DNA of 64,000 nt from Flaccisagitta enflata (Eukaryota; Chaetognatha; Sagittoidea; Aphragmophora). Position numbers and translations under genes: made by a program. Shown piece after piece: positions 1 through 11,300 of this stretch; within the stretch, counting starts at the first letter, position 1; each line of letters opens with the position of its first letter. The DNA lies in the NCBI GenBank assembly GCA_965153355.1, contig OZ231126.1, forward strand, positions 50,344,001 to 50,408,000, written 5' to 3'. The notes beneath the pieces were generated by a model. It did not search any database and had not been told where the DNA came from. It saw only the letters and a program-made list of their open reading frames with translations.

Positions 1-128
1 TCTTCTTCTTCCGCTTCCTCTTCCTCTTCTTCTTCTTCTTCTTCTTCTTCTTCTTCTTCTACTTCTTCTTCTTTCTCTTCCTCTTCCTCTTCTTCTTCTT
101 CTTCTTCTTCATCTACATCTTCTTCTTC

Positions 129-160
<32 letters not shown>

Positions 161-202
161 CTTCTTCTTCTTCTTCTTCTTCTTCTTCTTCTTCCTCTTC
201 CT

Positions 203-233
<31 letters not shown>

Positions 234-415
234 ATTGTTCCTCCTCTTCGTTTCCATCTCCTTCTCCTTCTCCTTCCTCTTCTTCGTTTTCATCTCCTTC
301 TTCATCTTCCTCTTCTTTCTCTTCTTCTTCTTCTTCTTCTTCTTCTTCTTCTTCTTCTTCTTCTTCTTCTTCTCCTTCTTCATCTTCTTCTTCTTCTTCT
401 TTCCTTCTTCTTCCT
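1..415. repeat. (TTC)n microsatellite tract
   Basis: Near-continuous CTT/TTC triplets with occasional CCTCTT and CATCTT interruptions. Apparent poly-Phe, poly-Ser or poly-Lys reading frames on either strand come only from the repeat. A similar but longer tract lies at 23.4-24.4 kb. Confidence 0.95.
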
Positions 416-425
416 NNNNNNNNNN
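416..425. other. Assembly gap (10 N)
   Basis: Ten consecutive N directly follow the TTC tract, as expected where an assembler stops at a microsatellite. Sequence left and right of the gap need not be truly adjacent. Confidence 0.99.
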
Positions 426-547
426 TCGGTGAGTCTGACCCAATCTACCCGGCACTTGGCAAAGCATTGAGCTCGCTGTTCGATGATTCCTAGAAACAAA
501 AAAGCATACATACAAAAATTGTATTCAACTTTCAAACCAAATGATTT

Positions 548-1245
548 TTAAACCTTGGTAACTTTGGGTTTAAATCTTTTATTTAGGATATGATGATGCC
601 TGTCTGCAGTCCTTGCAGAGAGAAAAGTGATGCTATTACACAATTCAGATGGTAGGAGAATGGCAGGAACTAAAATAATCAATTTTGAATGGGCAAAAGA
701 CAGGAACTGTTTTCCTACCTCAGTAATGACTAAAAACCCCAAAGGGACATCATCCACCATTTCATACTTGTTTTCTATAAGACCTCTTAAGCGTAACTCT
801 TGAATAAAAAATACAACAAGACTACGACACCAATGTTTCAGAGATCCATACACCCATTTCAAATTACCATATTGATAAAAAATACCCGATAGAACGTCAA
901 CCACATCTAACTCTCTTATCAAAGAGTGACAATCAAGAAAACGAAGTACTCGGTAAGTCTCTTCTGATACATCCAACCATAACTTCCTCTCAGCACTCTG
1001 ACAAACTGAACAAGGCAATTGATTGACTGATAAACAATCATTGTTCCATACTTCATCCAAATACAATAAAAGTATTTGACGAATGCATCTCAATCGACTC
1101 TGAATAAAATCTACAAAGGTTGATAAACGAAGAAGTTTCTCCTGGTAAACCTCTCTGGAGCAGTCCTCTTTTAGCATATTCTTTATCTTCACTGCATCGG
1201 TCTTGGCAAAGAATAGGTAGCAGTAAGCCGGTTCACCATCTCTTC
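548..1245 (-). CDS. RecQ last exon: end of motif VI, zinc-binding and RQC winged helix
   Basis: The acceptor TTTTATAG precedes this exon. It opens in phase with RDGEPAYCYLFF, the usual continuation of RecQ motif VI. Cysteines in CIRQ, DCLS and PCSVC match the C...C..C..C zinc site of RecQ proteins. The stop codon is at 548-550. A TAA-terminated frame with no further donor suggests that this is the true C-terminus. Confidence 0.85.
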
Positions 1246-3287
1246 CTATAAAATGAAAATTCCATACAGTAGATGTCGTCTAATCTTGGAAATACGGGGG
1301 CCCTCATGCCATAACTACCATTTATGCCAGTGAAATGAAACTGTTTGTGTATACTGCTTATGTCCTATAGGGTTGACGATAGGGTATGGCAGCTCTGTGG
1401 AAAGAAAATTCTTTTGAATATACTAAATCATGTTAGCTCCACTTAAACAGCTGTCGGAATTGGTTTAGTGGTTAACTCACTTTACTTCAGATTTATCATG
1501 AGCAGTTTATTTCTTTAAAGGTTCCAGGTTCGAAACCCGAGCCGGTTTTGCAACATAAGCAAATAGATGAAGCTGAAATTCTGCCATAAAAGTGATTGAT
1601 CCTAATATTTTATAGTAAAAGTTTTTTTTGTAAGGTAATGAGGGGATGCCACCATCACACCCCTAGGGTCTATACATTACACCAGCAAAATATCAATCCC
1701 CTCATTGTACTGATGCTCAGGTTATGAGCTCCCCCGTATTTTCAAGTCTACTGTACAACATCAAGAGCAAGCTTGGCGAAATAAGACCAATGACAAATGA
1801 AAGCCAATAGATTGCTCTTATCAAAGAAGATCTATCACCACTTATCAACCAGTACCTGCACGACCACAAAGTTGCATGAAGTTTTCTGCCGATGAAGGAA
1901 TAGAGTGAAGTAAAACAAATCTGACATCGGGTTTATCTATGCCAAGCCCAAAGGCTATAGTGGCAACGACTAACTGCACAACGTTGCCCATCCATAAAGT
2001 TACTGCCTCCCGCTTTTTTTTTTCTTCTAGTTTTGAGTGATAGGGCGCAGATTTAATCCCTTTTTCATTAAGGGTTTTGGAAATAGATTCAGCCTCACGG
2101 CATGTTCTACAAAACATTATACCACTTTTGCCGCCAAAATTAGTCTGAACCAATGCAACACATTCTTCGATAATATTTTTAGTTTTATCTTTTAAAATGA
2201 ATTGAAGATTTGGGCGATTGAAGCTTTCTCTTATTATGGTGGCTCCTTCCAATTTCAAAAGATACTTCAAATCTTTAAGAATGGCTCCATCCGCAGTTGC
2301 AGTCAAGCACAAATAGTTTATTCCCAAAAAGTCATTCAAACTTCGGCAAAGATCAATGTAGGAGGGCCTGAAGCTATGGCCCCACAAACTTAAGGTGTGG
2401 CATTCATCAATGATAATTCGCCGTAAGATGCCTCGTGAATGCAGACAATGAAAGAGGTTCCTCAGAAGAGTGCTTTTTAGGAATTTTTCAGGGGTAATTA
2501 AGACGATGGAGTATGGTGGAAATCTTAGAGACAAGTTTCGACGAATTGTTTGCTCAGTCTCACTGTCCATCCCTGCCACTATGGAGACAGCGTTTATTCC
2601 TAATGATTTTAATCGCCGTTCTTGATCAGCAATCAGGCTGCATAAAGGGGAGAAAAGTAAACTAATCCCGTATTCTATCGAACAAGGCAACATGTATAAA
2701 AGGCTTTTGCCGTGCCCTGTTGGCATAAGCCCAATAACGGATGTTGCACCTAGTGTCTTCCGAATCACTTCCAATTGATTTGGTCTAAAGTTTGGCAAAT
2801 TGAACTTCCTCCTTAGAACATATAGAAGTTGACTGTCACTCCATAATTCTTGGTATTCGCTTTTTAACAATTGGAAAAGTTCGTGGCTCATTAGCATTAT
2901 ACAAATCGATTGAAAATTTTTAGCCTCTTCCGGGAGATTAAGTTCCAAATATGTTTGTTCTAAACTAAAAAGGAGAAATGCGGCATTCAAATGCATGGAG
3001 GATAAGAGCTTTCTCGCTCTAGGAGGGAGTGTTGTTGGTATTTGCATCACATCACCATTTAGGAAATATTTCTTTATATTGTAGAGACGGAGGAAACTTA
3101 AGTGATGTCTTATTGCCTCCAAAATGTAGAAGTGAAAACTGGATATGGGAAAGTCCAACAGTTCAAAAAAGATCCAAAGTACATCAAAGTAGGTGAAAAA
3201 TAACTTTGCAATGGCTGTAGTATCCATTGCTTGATTCAAGATCACAACCGAGAGTAAATTGACAAGGGATGAGTAACGATTATGTTC
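548..3287 (-). CDS. RecQ-family ATP-dependent DNA helicase, two exons seen
   Basis: RecQ helicases unwind DNA 3'-5' in recombination and repair. Exons are 3287-1856 and 1245-548, joined in phase 1, giving about 709 residues. Walker A (PTGHGKS) is near residue 189, the DECH box (IIDECHTLSLWGH) near 292, and motif III (LTATA) follows. Motif VI, GRAGRDGEP, is restored exactly across the splice, which is strong evidence for the intron. Exon 2 has four zinc-binding-type cysteines from about residue 531 and an RQC winged-helix-like region (RGLIENKYEM, LGFLVITEVG); no HRDC domain is seen. The first exon is open back to an acceptor AG at 3288-3289 with no Met before residue 21 (3227), so an upstream exon is likely. 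The gene shares its strand with the large OTU/recombinase gene, about 1.9 kb downstream of that gene's stop. Confidence 0.85.
1452..1545 (+). repeat. tRNA-like SINE head inside the RecQ intron
   Basis: Pol III box A (TGGTTTAGTGG, 1461-1471) and a perfect box B (GGTTCGAAACC, 1527-1537) stand at tRNA-like spacing, antisense to RecQ. The acceptor ends do not pair convincingly and no clear anticodon arm folds. I read it as a tRNA-derived SINE or tRNA pseudogene rather than a working tRNA gene. Confidence 0.5.
1856..3287 (-). CDS. RecQ exon 1 seen: N-terminal region and helicase motifs 0-VI
   Basis: The acceptor side is ACAG before GAACAT at 3287; the donor side is GCAG followed by GTACTG, ending at 1856 in phase 1. 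It carries motif 0 (FNLPNFRPNQ), Walker A, DECH, LTATA and the start of motif VI (CGRAG). The roughly 150 N-terminal residues are hydrophobic and Leu/Phe-rich with no domain I recognise. Confidence 0.85.
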
Positions 3288-3319
3288 CTGTTTTCAATAT
3301 AGTAAATGGATGTTGTGTT

Positions 3320-3510
3320 TTTTCACTCAAAGTTGAGGTTTAACCTGGAAGTTGAGGTTTAACACTAGAAGTTGAGGTTGAGGTTGAAGTTGAGGTTTAT
3401 CTCTTGAAGGTTGAGGTTTATCACTCGAAGATGAGGTTTATCACTCGAAGATGAGGTTTATCACTCGAAGATGAGGTTTATCACTCGAAGTTGAGGGTCA
3501 TCACTCAAAG
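3320..3510. repeat. 20-bp minisatellite (ATGAGGTTTATCACTCGAAG)
   Basis: About nine degenerate units upstream of RecQ, becoming regular at 3430-3490. The GTTGAGG/GATGAGG-TTTA core recurs in other arrays at 4.2, 14.6-16.4 and 18.9-19.1 kb. Confidence 0.85.
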
Positions 3511-3544
3511 TTGATACCATTCATTCAAGCTACCGCCAGGTGGT

Positions 3545-4118
3545 TTTGAGAAGTACTCTGGATCTTTTGCTTGTTTTCACTCTGGATGGACCTCCTGAAC
3601 TAGGATCCAGCTTCAAAGAAAGCTTTCTTGTGGCACCTATTGAAATAAGTCCAAAATTGATAATATTTCATCATAATATGCATTCAGAATTTACAAGGCT
3701 AATAGAAACCATTTTTAGATAACAGATATGTATTCCTTTCCCTTGATTGGTCGCACTGTATATTTTTTAAATAGCATAAGATTTCCAGTTGCAAAACATA
3801 ACCTTGATAGGTCGTAGTGTATATTTTTGAAATAGAAAAAGATTTCCAGTTACAAAACATAATGGTGCTAAAAAATTGTATTTCTTGATAAAAATATACT
3901 ATGTGACCTATCAAACAAAAAGAAATTTTGGAAGGAATTCAAATATGCTTTCTAAAAAGACCTTCTAATAACCCAATAAATTTAATTGCAAAGTAACATG
4001 AAAAATTATGAATTTTGCAGTTTTCTCAAATGGCCCCACATAAATGATTTCTTTGAAGCTGGATTCTAGTTCAGAAAGTCCATCTAGAGTGTAAAGAAGC
4101 AGAAAATCCAGAGTACAA
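3545..4118. repeat. Foldback (inverted-repeat) element
   Basis: The sequence at 3545-3640 (ACTCTGGATC ... GATCCAGCTTCAAAGAAA) returns as a diverged reverse complement at 4030-4118. The centre holds two direct copies of a segment of about 60 bp ending in AGATTTCCAGTTGCAAAACA (3745-3870). It lies between two minisatellite arrays. No coding potential seen. Confidence 0.65.
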
Positions 4119-4159
4119 CTCAAAACCACAACTCAAACCCACATGTTTGAAGTATGGTG

Positions 4160-4340
4160 TTGAGGTTTATCACTCAAAATTAAGGGTTATCACGTGAAGT
4201 TGAGGTTTATCACTCAAAGGCGAAGTTGAGGTTTATCACGCAAAGGCGAAGTTGAGGTTTATCACGCAAAGGCGAAGTTGAGGTTTATCACGCAAAGGCA
4301 AAGTTGAGGTTTATACTCAATGTTGAGGTTTTATGCAAAA
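4160..4340. repeat. 26-bp minisatellite with GTTGAGGTTTATCA core
   Basis: Five to six units of GTTGAGGTTTATCACGCAAAGGCGAA type. The core word is shared with the array at 3.3-3.5 kb on the other side of the foldback element. Confidence 0.8.
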
Positions 4341-4624
4341 TTGACACTTGTCATTGAATTTGGTAATAACTCAATCCCTATATGGTTTTAGATAAAGTAG
4401 CAAACTTAAATCAGTAATCATTGTAAAAGATATGATTATCAATGTTGGAAAAATTCAGCAAATTGTTTTTTCCAGTAAATAATGAATAGAACGAGGGCAA
4501 TTTCAGTCATTTGAATTGTAGTTATAGCGATTGCTAAACTAGCTGACGAACACAAGACGAAGCGATATGAATTGACCAATGCAACATCCCAGAAAGGAAC
4601 GCAAGAATGAACGAAAGGATTTAT

Positions 4625-4815
4625 GCTAAGTCCAACGCAAGAATCAATGCAAGATCCAACGCAAAAACCGACGACCAACGCAGGGAGCAGGGAGCAACGC
4701 AGGGAGCAACGCAAGGACCGACGCAAGGACCAACGCAAGGACCAACGCAAGTACCATCGCAAGTACCATCGCAAGAATGAACGCATGGACCAACGCCAAT
4801 GCAAGGACGATCGTA
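4625..4815. repeat. 12-bp minisatellite (CAACGCAAGGAC)
   Basis: About fifteen tandem units with small substitutions. Both strands stay open through it because 12 is a multiple of 3; I do not treat those frames as genes. Confidence 0.85.
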
Positions 4816-5182
4816 AATCACCAGGGCTATCACTGAGGGAATGCAGCCTGAGATGTAAAAGTGACAACAGTAGTGAAAGAAATATTAAATTCTTAAAATG
4901 AAAAGAAACAATGCTGCATTAATGAGTAAGATAAAGATGCAATAATGTATCTTTGAAAGGCTTCAGACCATGTTTGCAAGGAGGAAAGCAGAGACCAACG
5001 AAACCAACAAGAACGATGGCAAATCACCATGGCCGTTGCCAAGAGAATGCAGCCTGAGAATGAAAAGTGACAACAGTTGTGAAAGAAATATTTAATTCTA
5101 AAATGAAAAGAAATAAAGGTGCTTTAACGAGGGAAAGAAAATTGAATCAAATAATATACCTTTACAAAGGCTTCAAAGCATC
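4816..5182. repeat. Tandem duplication of about 155 bp at the 3' end of the large gene
   Basis: 4816-4971 and 5022-5182 share AATCACCA, a GAATGCAGCCTGAGA segment, AAAAGTGACAACAGT and ATGAAAAGAAA, and end at a CTTCA-rich segment. The second copy overlaps the last coding exon of the OTU/recombinase gene, so the first is probably a duplicated terminal exon and intron. Confidence 0.7.
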
Positions 5183-5345
5183 CATAGCAAAATCGGACAT
5201 TGAAGAGTGAAGATCAACTGCAGTCTTTAACCGAATCTGATTCAATTCAACACGAGCCCTCATCTCCTCCACAGATTCGCCATCACGTGGTGGTAGGTAT
5301 TCAACACCAAACTCCATACACTGTTTCTTCAGAGCTTTCTCTCGC
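5162..5345 (-). CDS. Large gene last exon
   Basis: The acceptor TTTTTTAG precedes GCGAGAG, joined in phase 2 to the exon ending at 5560. It encodes EKALKKQCMEFGVEYLPP. This resembles the earlier LLKDCEKYNIEFIQIP segment of the same protein, so a short helical, SAP-like module may be repeated. The stop TAA is at 5162-5164, two bases before another GT, so an untranslated exon may follow. Confidence 0.7.
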
Positions 5346-8300
5346 CTAAAAAAGACCAAATTTAGATCAACAATGGGTTATACAATACATATGGAATTCC
5401 TAGTTTTTAGTGGCGGACTACCAACTGTATGAGGGTTAGTCCATCTGTCTGTTGGTCCATCTATTGGTACCATTATCATGTTACTTTTTGACCTTTTTTC
5501 AATACCCCAAAATGCAAGCCTGAGCGAGAGTGTAATAGTCCATCAAACATAATACTAACTTGGATGTTATCTGGGAAGCATTTGAAGTCTTTGGACGTTG
5601 TGAAATTGGAAAGCGGTGTGATGACCTTAACTCATGTGGATGACTGGTTGTTGGACCAGCTGGCAGAAGTGGTACGTTGGTTGCCTTTGAATGAGTTGGG
5701 ATGGTAACTGTATTTGGGAGATTGGATGACTTTAGATGAGAAACAGTAACGGGATTAGTAGACTGTGGAGGCGCCATAGGACACATGGTCAATGGCTTTG
5801 TCACTGTTTTTGAAGAATCCACTGCAGTTGTCATTGAGAAATCTGAACCATGAAGAGCTATATCTTGGAATGTTACTTGTTCTTGAACAGATGAAGAATC
5901 ACACAGAGGAGCACAAGATGGAGCAATAGCCACAACATGACTGTCTTGAACTTCGAACATTTCCTCAGACAAATTCATTTTTGTAGAATCAATGGTTGGT
6001 GTATCAATGATTGGGGGTCTTGATATGTTCAATTGAGGAGTCTTGAAGAGGTTGGAACTGAATGATGCCAGTTTTTTTGAATTTATTTCAACCTCAGAAA
6101 TGTTGACAGAATTGTTTGTCACTGCTGGAGAATTGTCAGATGACTTGACATCAATACTGCAGCCAAATTTAGGAGAGGTATCAAAGGAAGGAGATCCATT
6201 CAAAGGTTTTGGGCTAATTGATTCTAGTTTTCTTGGTAACTCGGGATCTGAAATTACATCCTCAGAGGAATGCGTCTTCAATGTCAGATTCTTCTGTAAC
6301 AATTTATTTGAACTCAGATCAACTTTGTCAGTGCTTTTCTTTGATGAACTGATCAATTGTCCCTTGTTTTTTGCCGACTTTGAACCTTTAGTCAAATGTG
6401 ATTTGGATACTAAGCTTGCATTTTGATCTCTAGTATTGGTTGTTTTCTTCTGCATGGTAGTGGATTTGGCAGACTTAGTTACATTTGGAGACGACTTTTG
6501 CAAGGGTTCAACATCCCGTGAAACAACAGTATTGGATGTTTTTGAGAGTGATTGTTCATTTGACTGAGTTTTTGATGTTTTGGCTTCAGATGCCCTCTCT
6601 GTAACAACTTTGTGTGTTTCAATGACATCATTGGATAGATTATTGTTAGTAGCAGTGGCTGCAAGTTGACTTTGCTGTATATCACTCTCCAGGGCAGTTT
6701 TAGCATTGGATGGCCTTTCTAAAGAATCATTCGAGTTTGCCTCTTGAGGTAAAGAATTTTTCGTTTTTGACCTTTTTGATTTCAATTCTTTCTTTTTAGC
6801 ATCAATCATTCTTCGAATCCTTTTTCGACGGCGGTCACGATCTGATTGCTTCTCATCATCAGGAATTTGAATGAACTCTATGTTATACTTTTCACAATCT
6901 TTAAGAAGCTTTTCGTCAATGAGTTTGCTTTTGATTTCTCGTTTAGGATGCATGGCTTGTCTTGCTCGCTTCATTATTTCTTGGTTTTGCAACTGACTTT
7001 CTTCCATCTCTGCTGTAACTGAATGTTCCTTGTTCTCCAAACTTTCACTGGAGTCTTCCGTCAAGCACCTGCGCTTGGGTGAGTTTCTCAACTCATTGCC
7101 CGCTTTTCTTTTCCTGTTCGGTATAGTTTTTACAAAGTTTCCAACAATCTCAGCAGATTCGTCTGTTGGCATTCGGTAAAATCTACGGGCAGCAACTTCG
7201 GAATGGTCCTGATGGCGACTTACAGACTCCATTTGAAATTGAGATAATGCAGAGTTGACATTCAAAAGACAACTTTTTAATTGAGTTTCCATAGCAGATG
7301 TCTCCACATAACTTCTCCAAAATCGGCTGTTCAACACTTTGACACCAAGAACTTCACATGCGTTTTTTAAGTACACTTTGAGTTCCTTTTGGGAGCCCTG
7401 TTCAGCTTTGCCGTTTATGAAGAATGCATTTTCATTGACATTCTCGCCTCTCCTTTTTGCTTCCTTTTTTATCATTGATATAGCTAACATACTCGTTCTC
7501 AAAAGATGAAGAAAATGTCCGGGCCAAATCATAATGGGAGTATGAGGAGGACAAGGAGATTGGCTGTTGATATGTTTTGCTTTTGAGAGTGTTTTGTGTA
7601 AATTTTTATTTTGAAGATCCTTACGAATGATAAGAAATGTATCATGCTCAGCTGAGTACCTCTCAATGGCATTCTGTAAGGCACTAATGGTGATAGTTGT
7701 ACCATCTGAGGATCGGGAAGAGTTGAAAAACAAAAATATCAAGTACAGTATACCAATCAGCAGGGAGACGACTGGCCTCAACTCCTTGATCTCTTCAAAC
7801 TTGACATCTGCTATCATTGTCACTACCTCATCCAAAGTATCACCCTCCACCAACATAGAATACTCATCCGGTTGAAATTGTGACACTTCTTCAGCTTTCT
7901 CCGTCCTTTTTGCCGACAGGCGATCCTTATCAAATTTAACAAGGGGATGAAACAAGAACTTTAAGTTTTTTATCTTTTCTTCAAAGTCTGAATCCTTGGG
8001 TAATATTTGGGCAGATACCAAGAAGGAGTGAAACTTTTTCAGCCAATCCATATGAATCCAGAGAGTGTGTCTTTTTCTTGACTCCTGAGCAAGAGCCATG
8101 ATAAACTTGGCTAAAATGTCATCCCTTAAGATTGATTCATAAAGCTCGGGCACTTCTCTTTTGACCTCAGGAAAAGTTTGCACAGCGTAAGTATAATATC
8201 TTGCTACAAAGCTTGTGATTTCACTCGTTCTTTCATCAATGATCTTCTTTTTTTGCTCACTGGTAAGAATGCAGGATTTTGAAACTCGCCAGTCTTTTGA

Positions 8301-11300
8301 CATATGAAAGCCAAAAGTAACTAAACCCAACGGAGAATCATAGGTCAAAGCTTTTATATCAGACAATATAGAGTCATCTGATGGAAGGAATTTGCCTATA
8401 TACTTTTTACATTCACTGTATTGCATCGGGGCCAAGTTTTTGAATTTTTCATCCAGAGTGAGAACTTGTTGAGGACGAAGGCAACCAGAAAATTCATCAA
8501 TCTGTGAATCCTCAATATCATCAGCAATATCATCAGCATTATCATGCGGAATTTTATTGATCAGTAGGAGTAATGGATCAGGAAGGGATGATGTTGGCAT
8601 TGTAGGGGAATCTTTGAAGAATTGATCAGAAAATGGCTTTGAAATAGGAACTTCCTCAAAATCAGGCAAGGCACTCATGGCTACCTCTTGTAAAACAAAC
8701 CCTTGTGATGCAGCTACTTCTGCCTGATTTTGCTCTGTTGAATATTGGATTTGATGCGGTTCTGAAGAACTTGCCATTCTTCTTTGTGAGGAATTTCTAT
8801 GATCACCTTCATTTACACCAGCGCCTTCAAGCTGAGAGTGATTATTGCTTAACTGATTCAAATTTGGATTTTGTGATGAAATTTCATGACTTCCAGGATG
8901 AGAGCATTGTAGGTTTGGATGAGTTTCTTGAGCCTTAAATGGAAAGTGACTTGATGGTACATTAAAATTATTCTTTGAAAGTATATGCATGTTCTGCTCT
9001 AGTTGAGAATCTGGTTGAGAGTCAGAATCAGTGAGTATTTTTGGATGACCCTTGGATACATCAGGTTCTACATCTTGTAACTTGGTTTCAGTGCAGTCAC
9101 CTTGTGGAGAAACTTCAACCTCACTCTGTTGTGAAACTTCAACCTCAACCCGTTGAGAATCTTCAACATCACCCCGGGGTAAAACTTCAACATCATCCCG
9201 GGGTAAAACTTCAACATCACCCCGGGGTAAAACTTCAACAGCACCCCGGGGTAAAACTTCAACATCAGCCCTTTGGTAAAACAACCACAGTATTATCATC
9301 ATGCTGAAAATCAGCCTCGTCATTATCATCACATCCTGTACTTTCAATGTCACCATCAGCACTGTGGCTCTCATTAGAGTCATTTGGTAACAATTTCAAT
9401 GTTATCAAATCGTTGGGGGGGAAGGCGTCCCGATGTGAGGCCAATTGTGATGGGGCAATCTGTGAAAGGGAACTTTTCTTCACCCCAGATGTCCTCCTCT
9501 TCTTCCGCTTTTTAGTACCAACAGAGATTTCATCAGAGCTTGAGATATTTGAAGACCTAGACAAATTCATTTTGGACCCCTTCACAGAATCCTTGTCAGA
9601 ACTTGGTAGTGATGACTCTGGTATGGTTTGTGGCGAGTTTGTTTTTGGCGATGATTCAATGTTGGGGGATGATTGGATGACAGGCGATGATTCAATGTTG
9701 GGGGATGATTGGATGACAGGTGATGATTCAATGGTAGGTGATGATTCTGTAGTTTTAATTGGTGATGATTCCTTAGTTGTTTTTCTTGTCGGAGGACTAT
9801 TAAAGGATGACAGGCGATGATTCAATGTTGGGGGATGATTGGATGACAGGCGATGATTCAATGTTGGGGGATGATTGGATGACTGGCGATGATTCAATGT
9901 TGGGGGATGATTGGATGACAGGCGATGATTCAATGTTGGGGGATGATTGGATGACAGAACTTGGTAGTGATGACTCTGGTATGGTTTGTGGCGAGTTTGT
10001 TTTTGGCGATGATTCAATGTTGGGGGATGATTGGATGACAGGCGATGATTCAATGTTGGGGGATGATTGGATGACTGGCGATGATTCAATGTTGGGGGAT
10101 GATTGGATGACAGGCGATGATTCAATGTTGGGGGATGATTGGATGACATTTTCTGGGGATGAATTTACCAATGTTGATTTTTCCAAGGTTGCCTTTTCCA
10201 GGGTATACATTTTCAAAGATGACTTTTTCAAGGTTGGGTTTATGAGGGCTGAATTTTCCCGGGCTGAACTTTCCAGGGCTGAATTTTCCGGGGTTGAATT
10301 TTCCGGGGTTGAATTTTCCGGGGTTAAATTCTCCGGGGTTGAATTTTCCCGGGTTGAATTTTCCTGGGATGAGTTATCCGGGGAAGAGTTATCATGGGAT
10401 GAGTTTTTCTGGGATTTCTCTTGGAATGAACTCTCTGCTGATGAATTTTTCCGGGATGAATTTTTCCGGGATGAATTTTGCCGGGATGAATTTTGCCGGG
10501 ATGACGCTTTCAGGGGTGACGCTTTCAGGGGTGACGCTTTCAGGGGTGACGCTTTCATGGGAGACACTTTTGCCATTAGCTTTTCATTTGTAATTGAAGA
10601 CTTACCCAAACATTTGGGTGTTGTAAGGGTAGAAGGCACAGTTGAGCAAGTGCTTTTGCCAACTATCAATGTATTGAAAGGATCTTTCTCCTTGTCACCC
10701 TGAGAACTTGTATCTGAAAGAGTCAATGTACCATCAATATTATCGAGAGCTTGGAGATCTGTTTGTGGATTTGAAAAACAGGGAGTGAATTGAGAAGGCT
10801 CAGGAGAAGAAATATTTGAATTTTTGTGATTTTCTTGAGACTTTTGAGTAATCTCAATAGAAGTTCCTGATACCTCATCAAATCGAGCTTCAACACTGAC
10901 ATCAACACCAGCATCAGGAAATGAAAGACCCATATCTCTCAAAGTTTGTGTCCTTGGCATTTCAGTATCGGAGAAAAGATCTCTTTGAGAACCAAGATTA
11001 AAAGAGGAATTTGCATCCCCAGCTTTACCATCATCACCGCCAACTGACACTTGGCTATTATCAGGTAACTGTATAACTTGAGGTTTCTGGGCAAAACGTA
11101 CAAAAGTATAATTTTTTGAAGCGATAAATTCATTGGGATTTAACTTCTCATTACATCCCTCTTTTGTTGAAGTATGCAAGGACAATTGGGCTGGCGCCGC
11201 ATCCCTTGATGATTTGGAAGAGGCTGCAGATTTGTCCGAGGTATTGTGAGACTTGGATGCAGCTGTACCAGCTGAAGAATGGTCAATGGCAGAGGCTGCT

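Noticed and set aside
1452-1545. Functional tRNA gene
   Set aside because: Boxes A and B are good but the acceptor stem does not pair and no anticodon arm is clear; called SINE-like instead.
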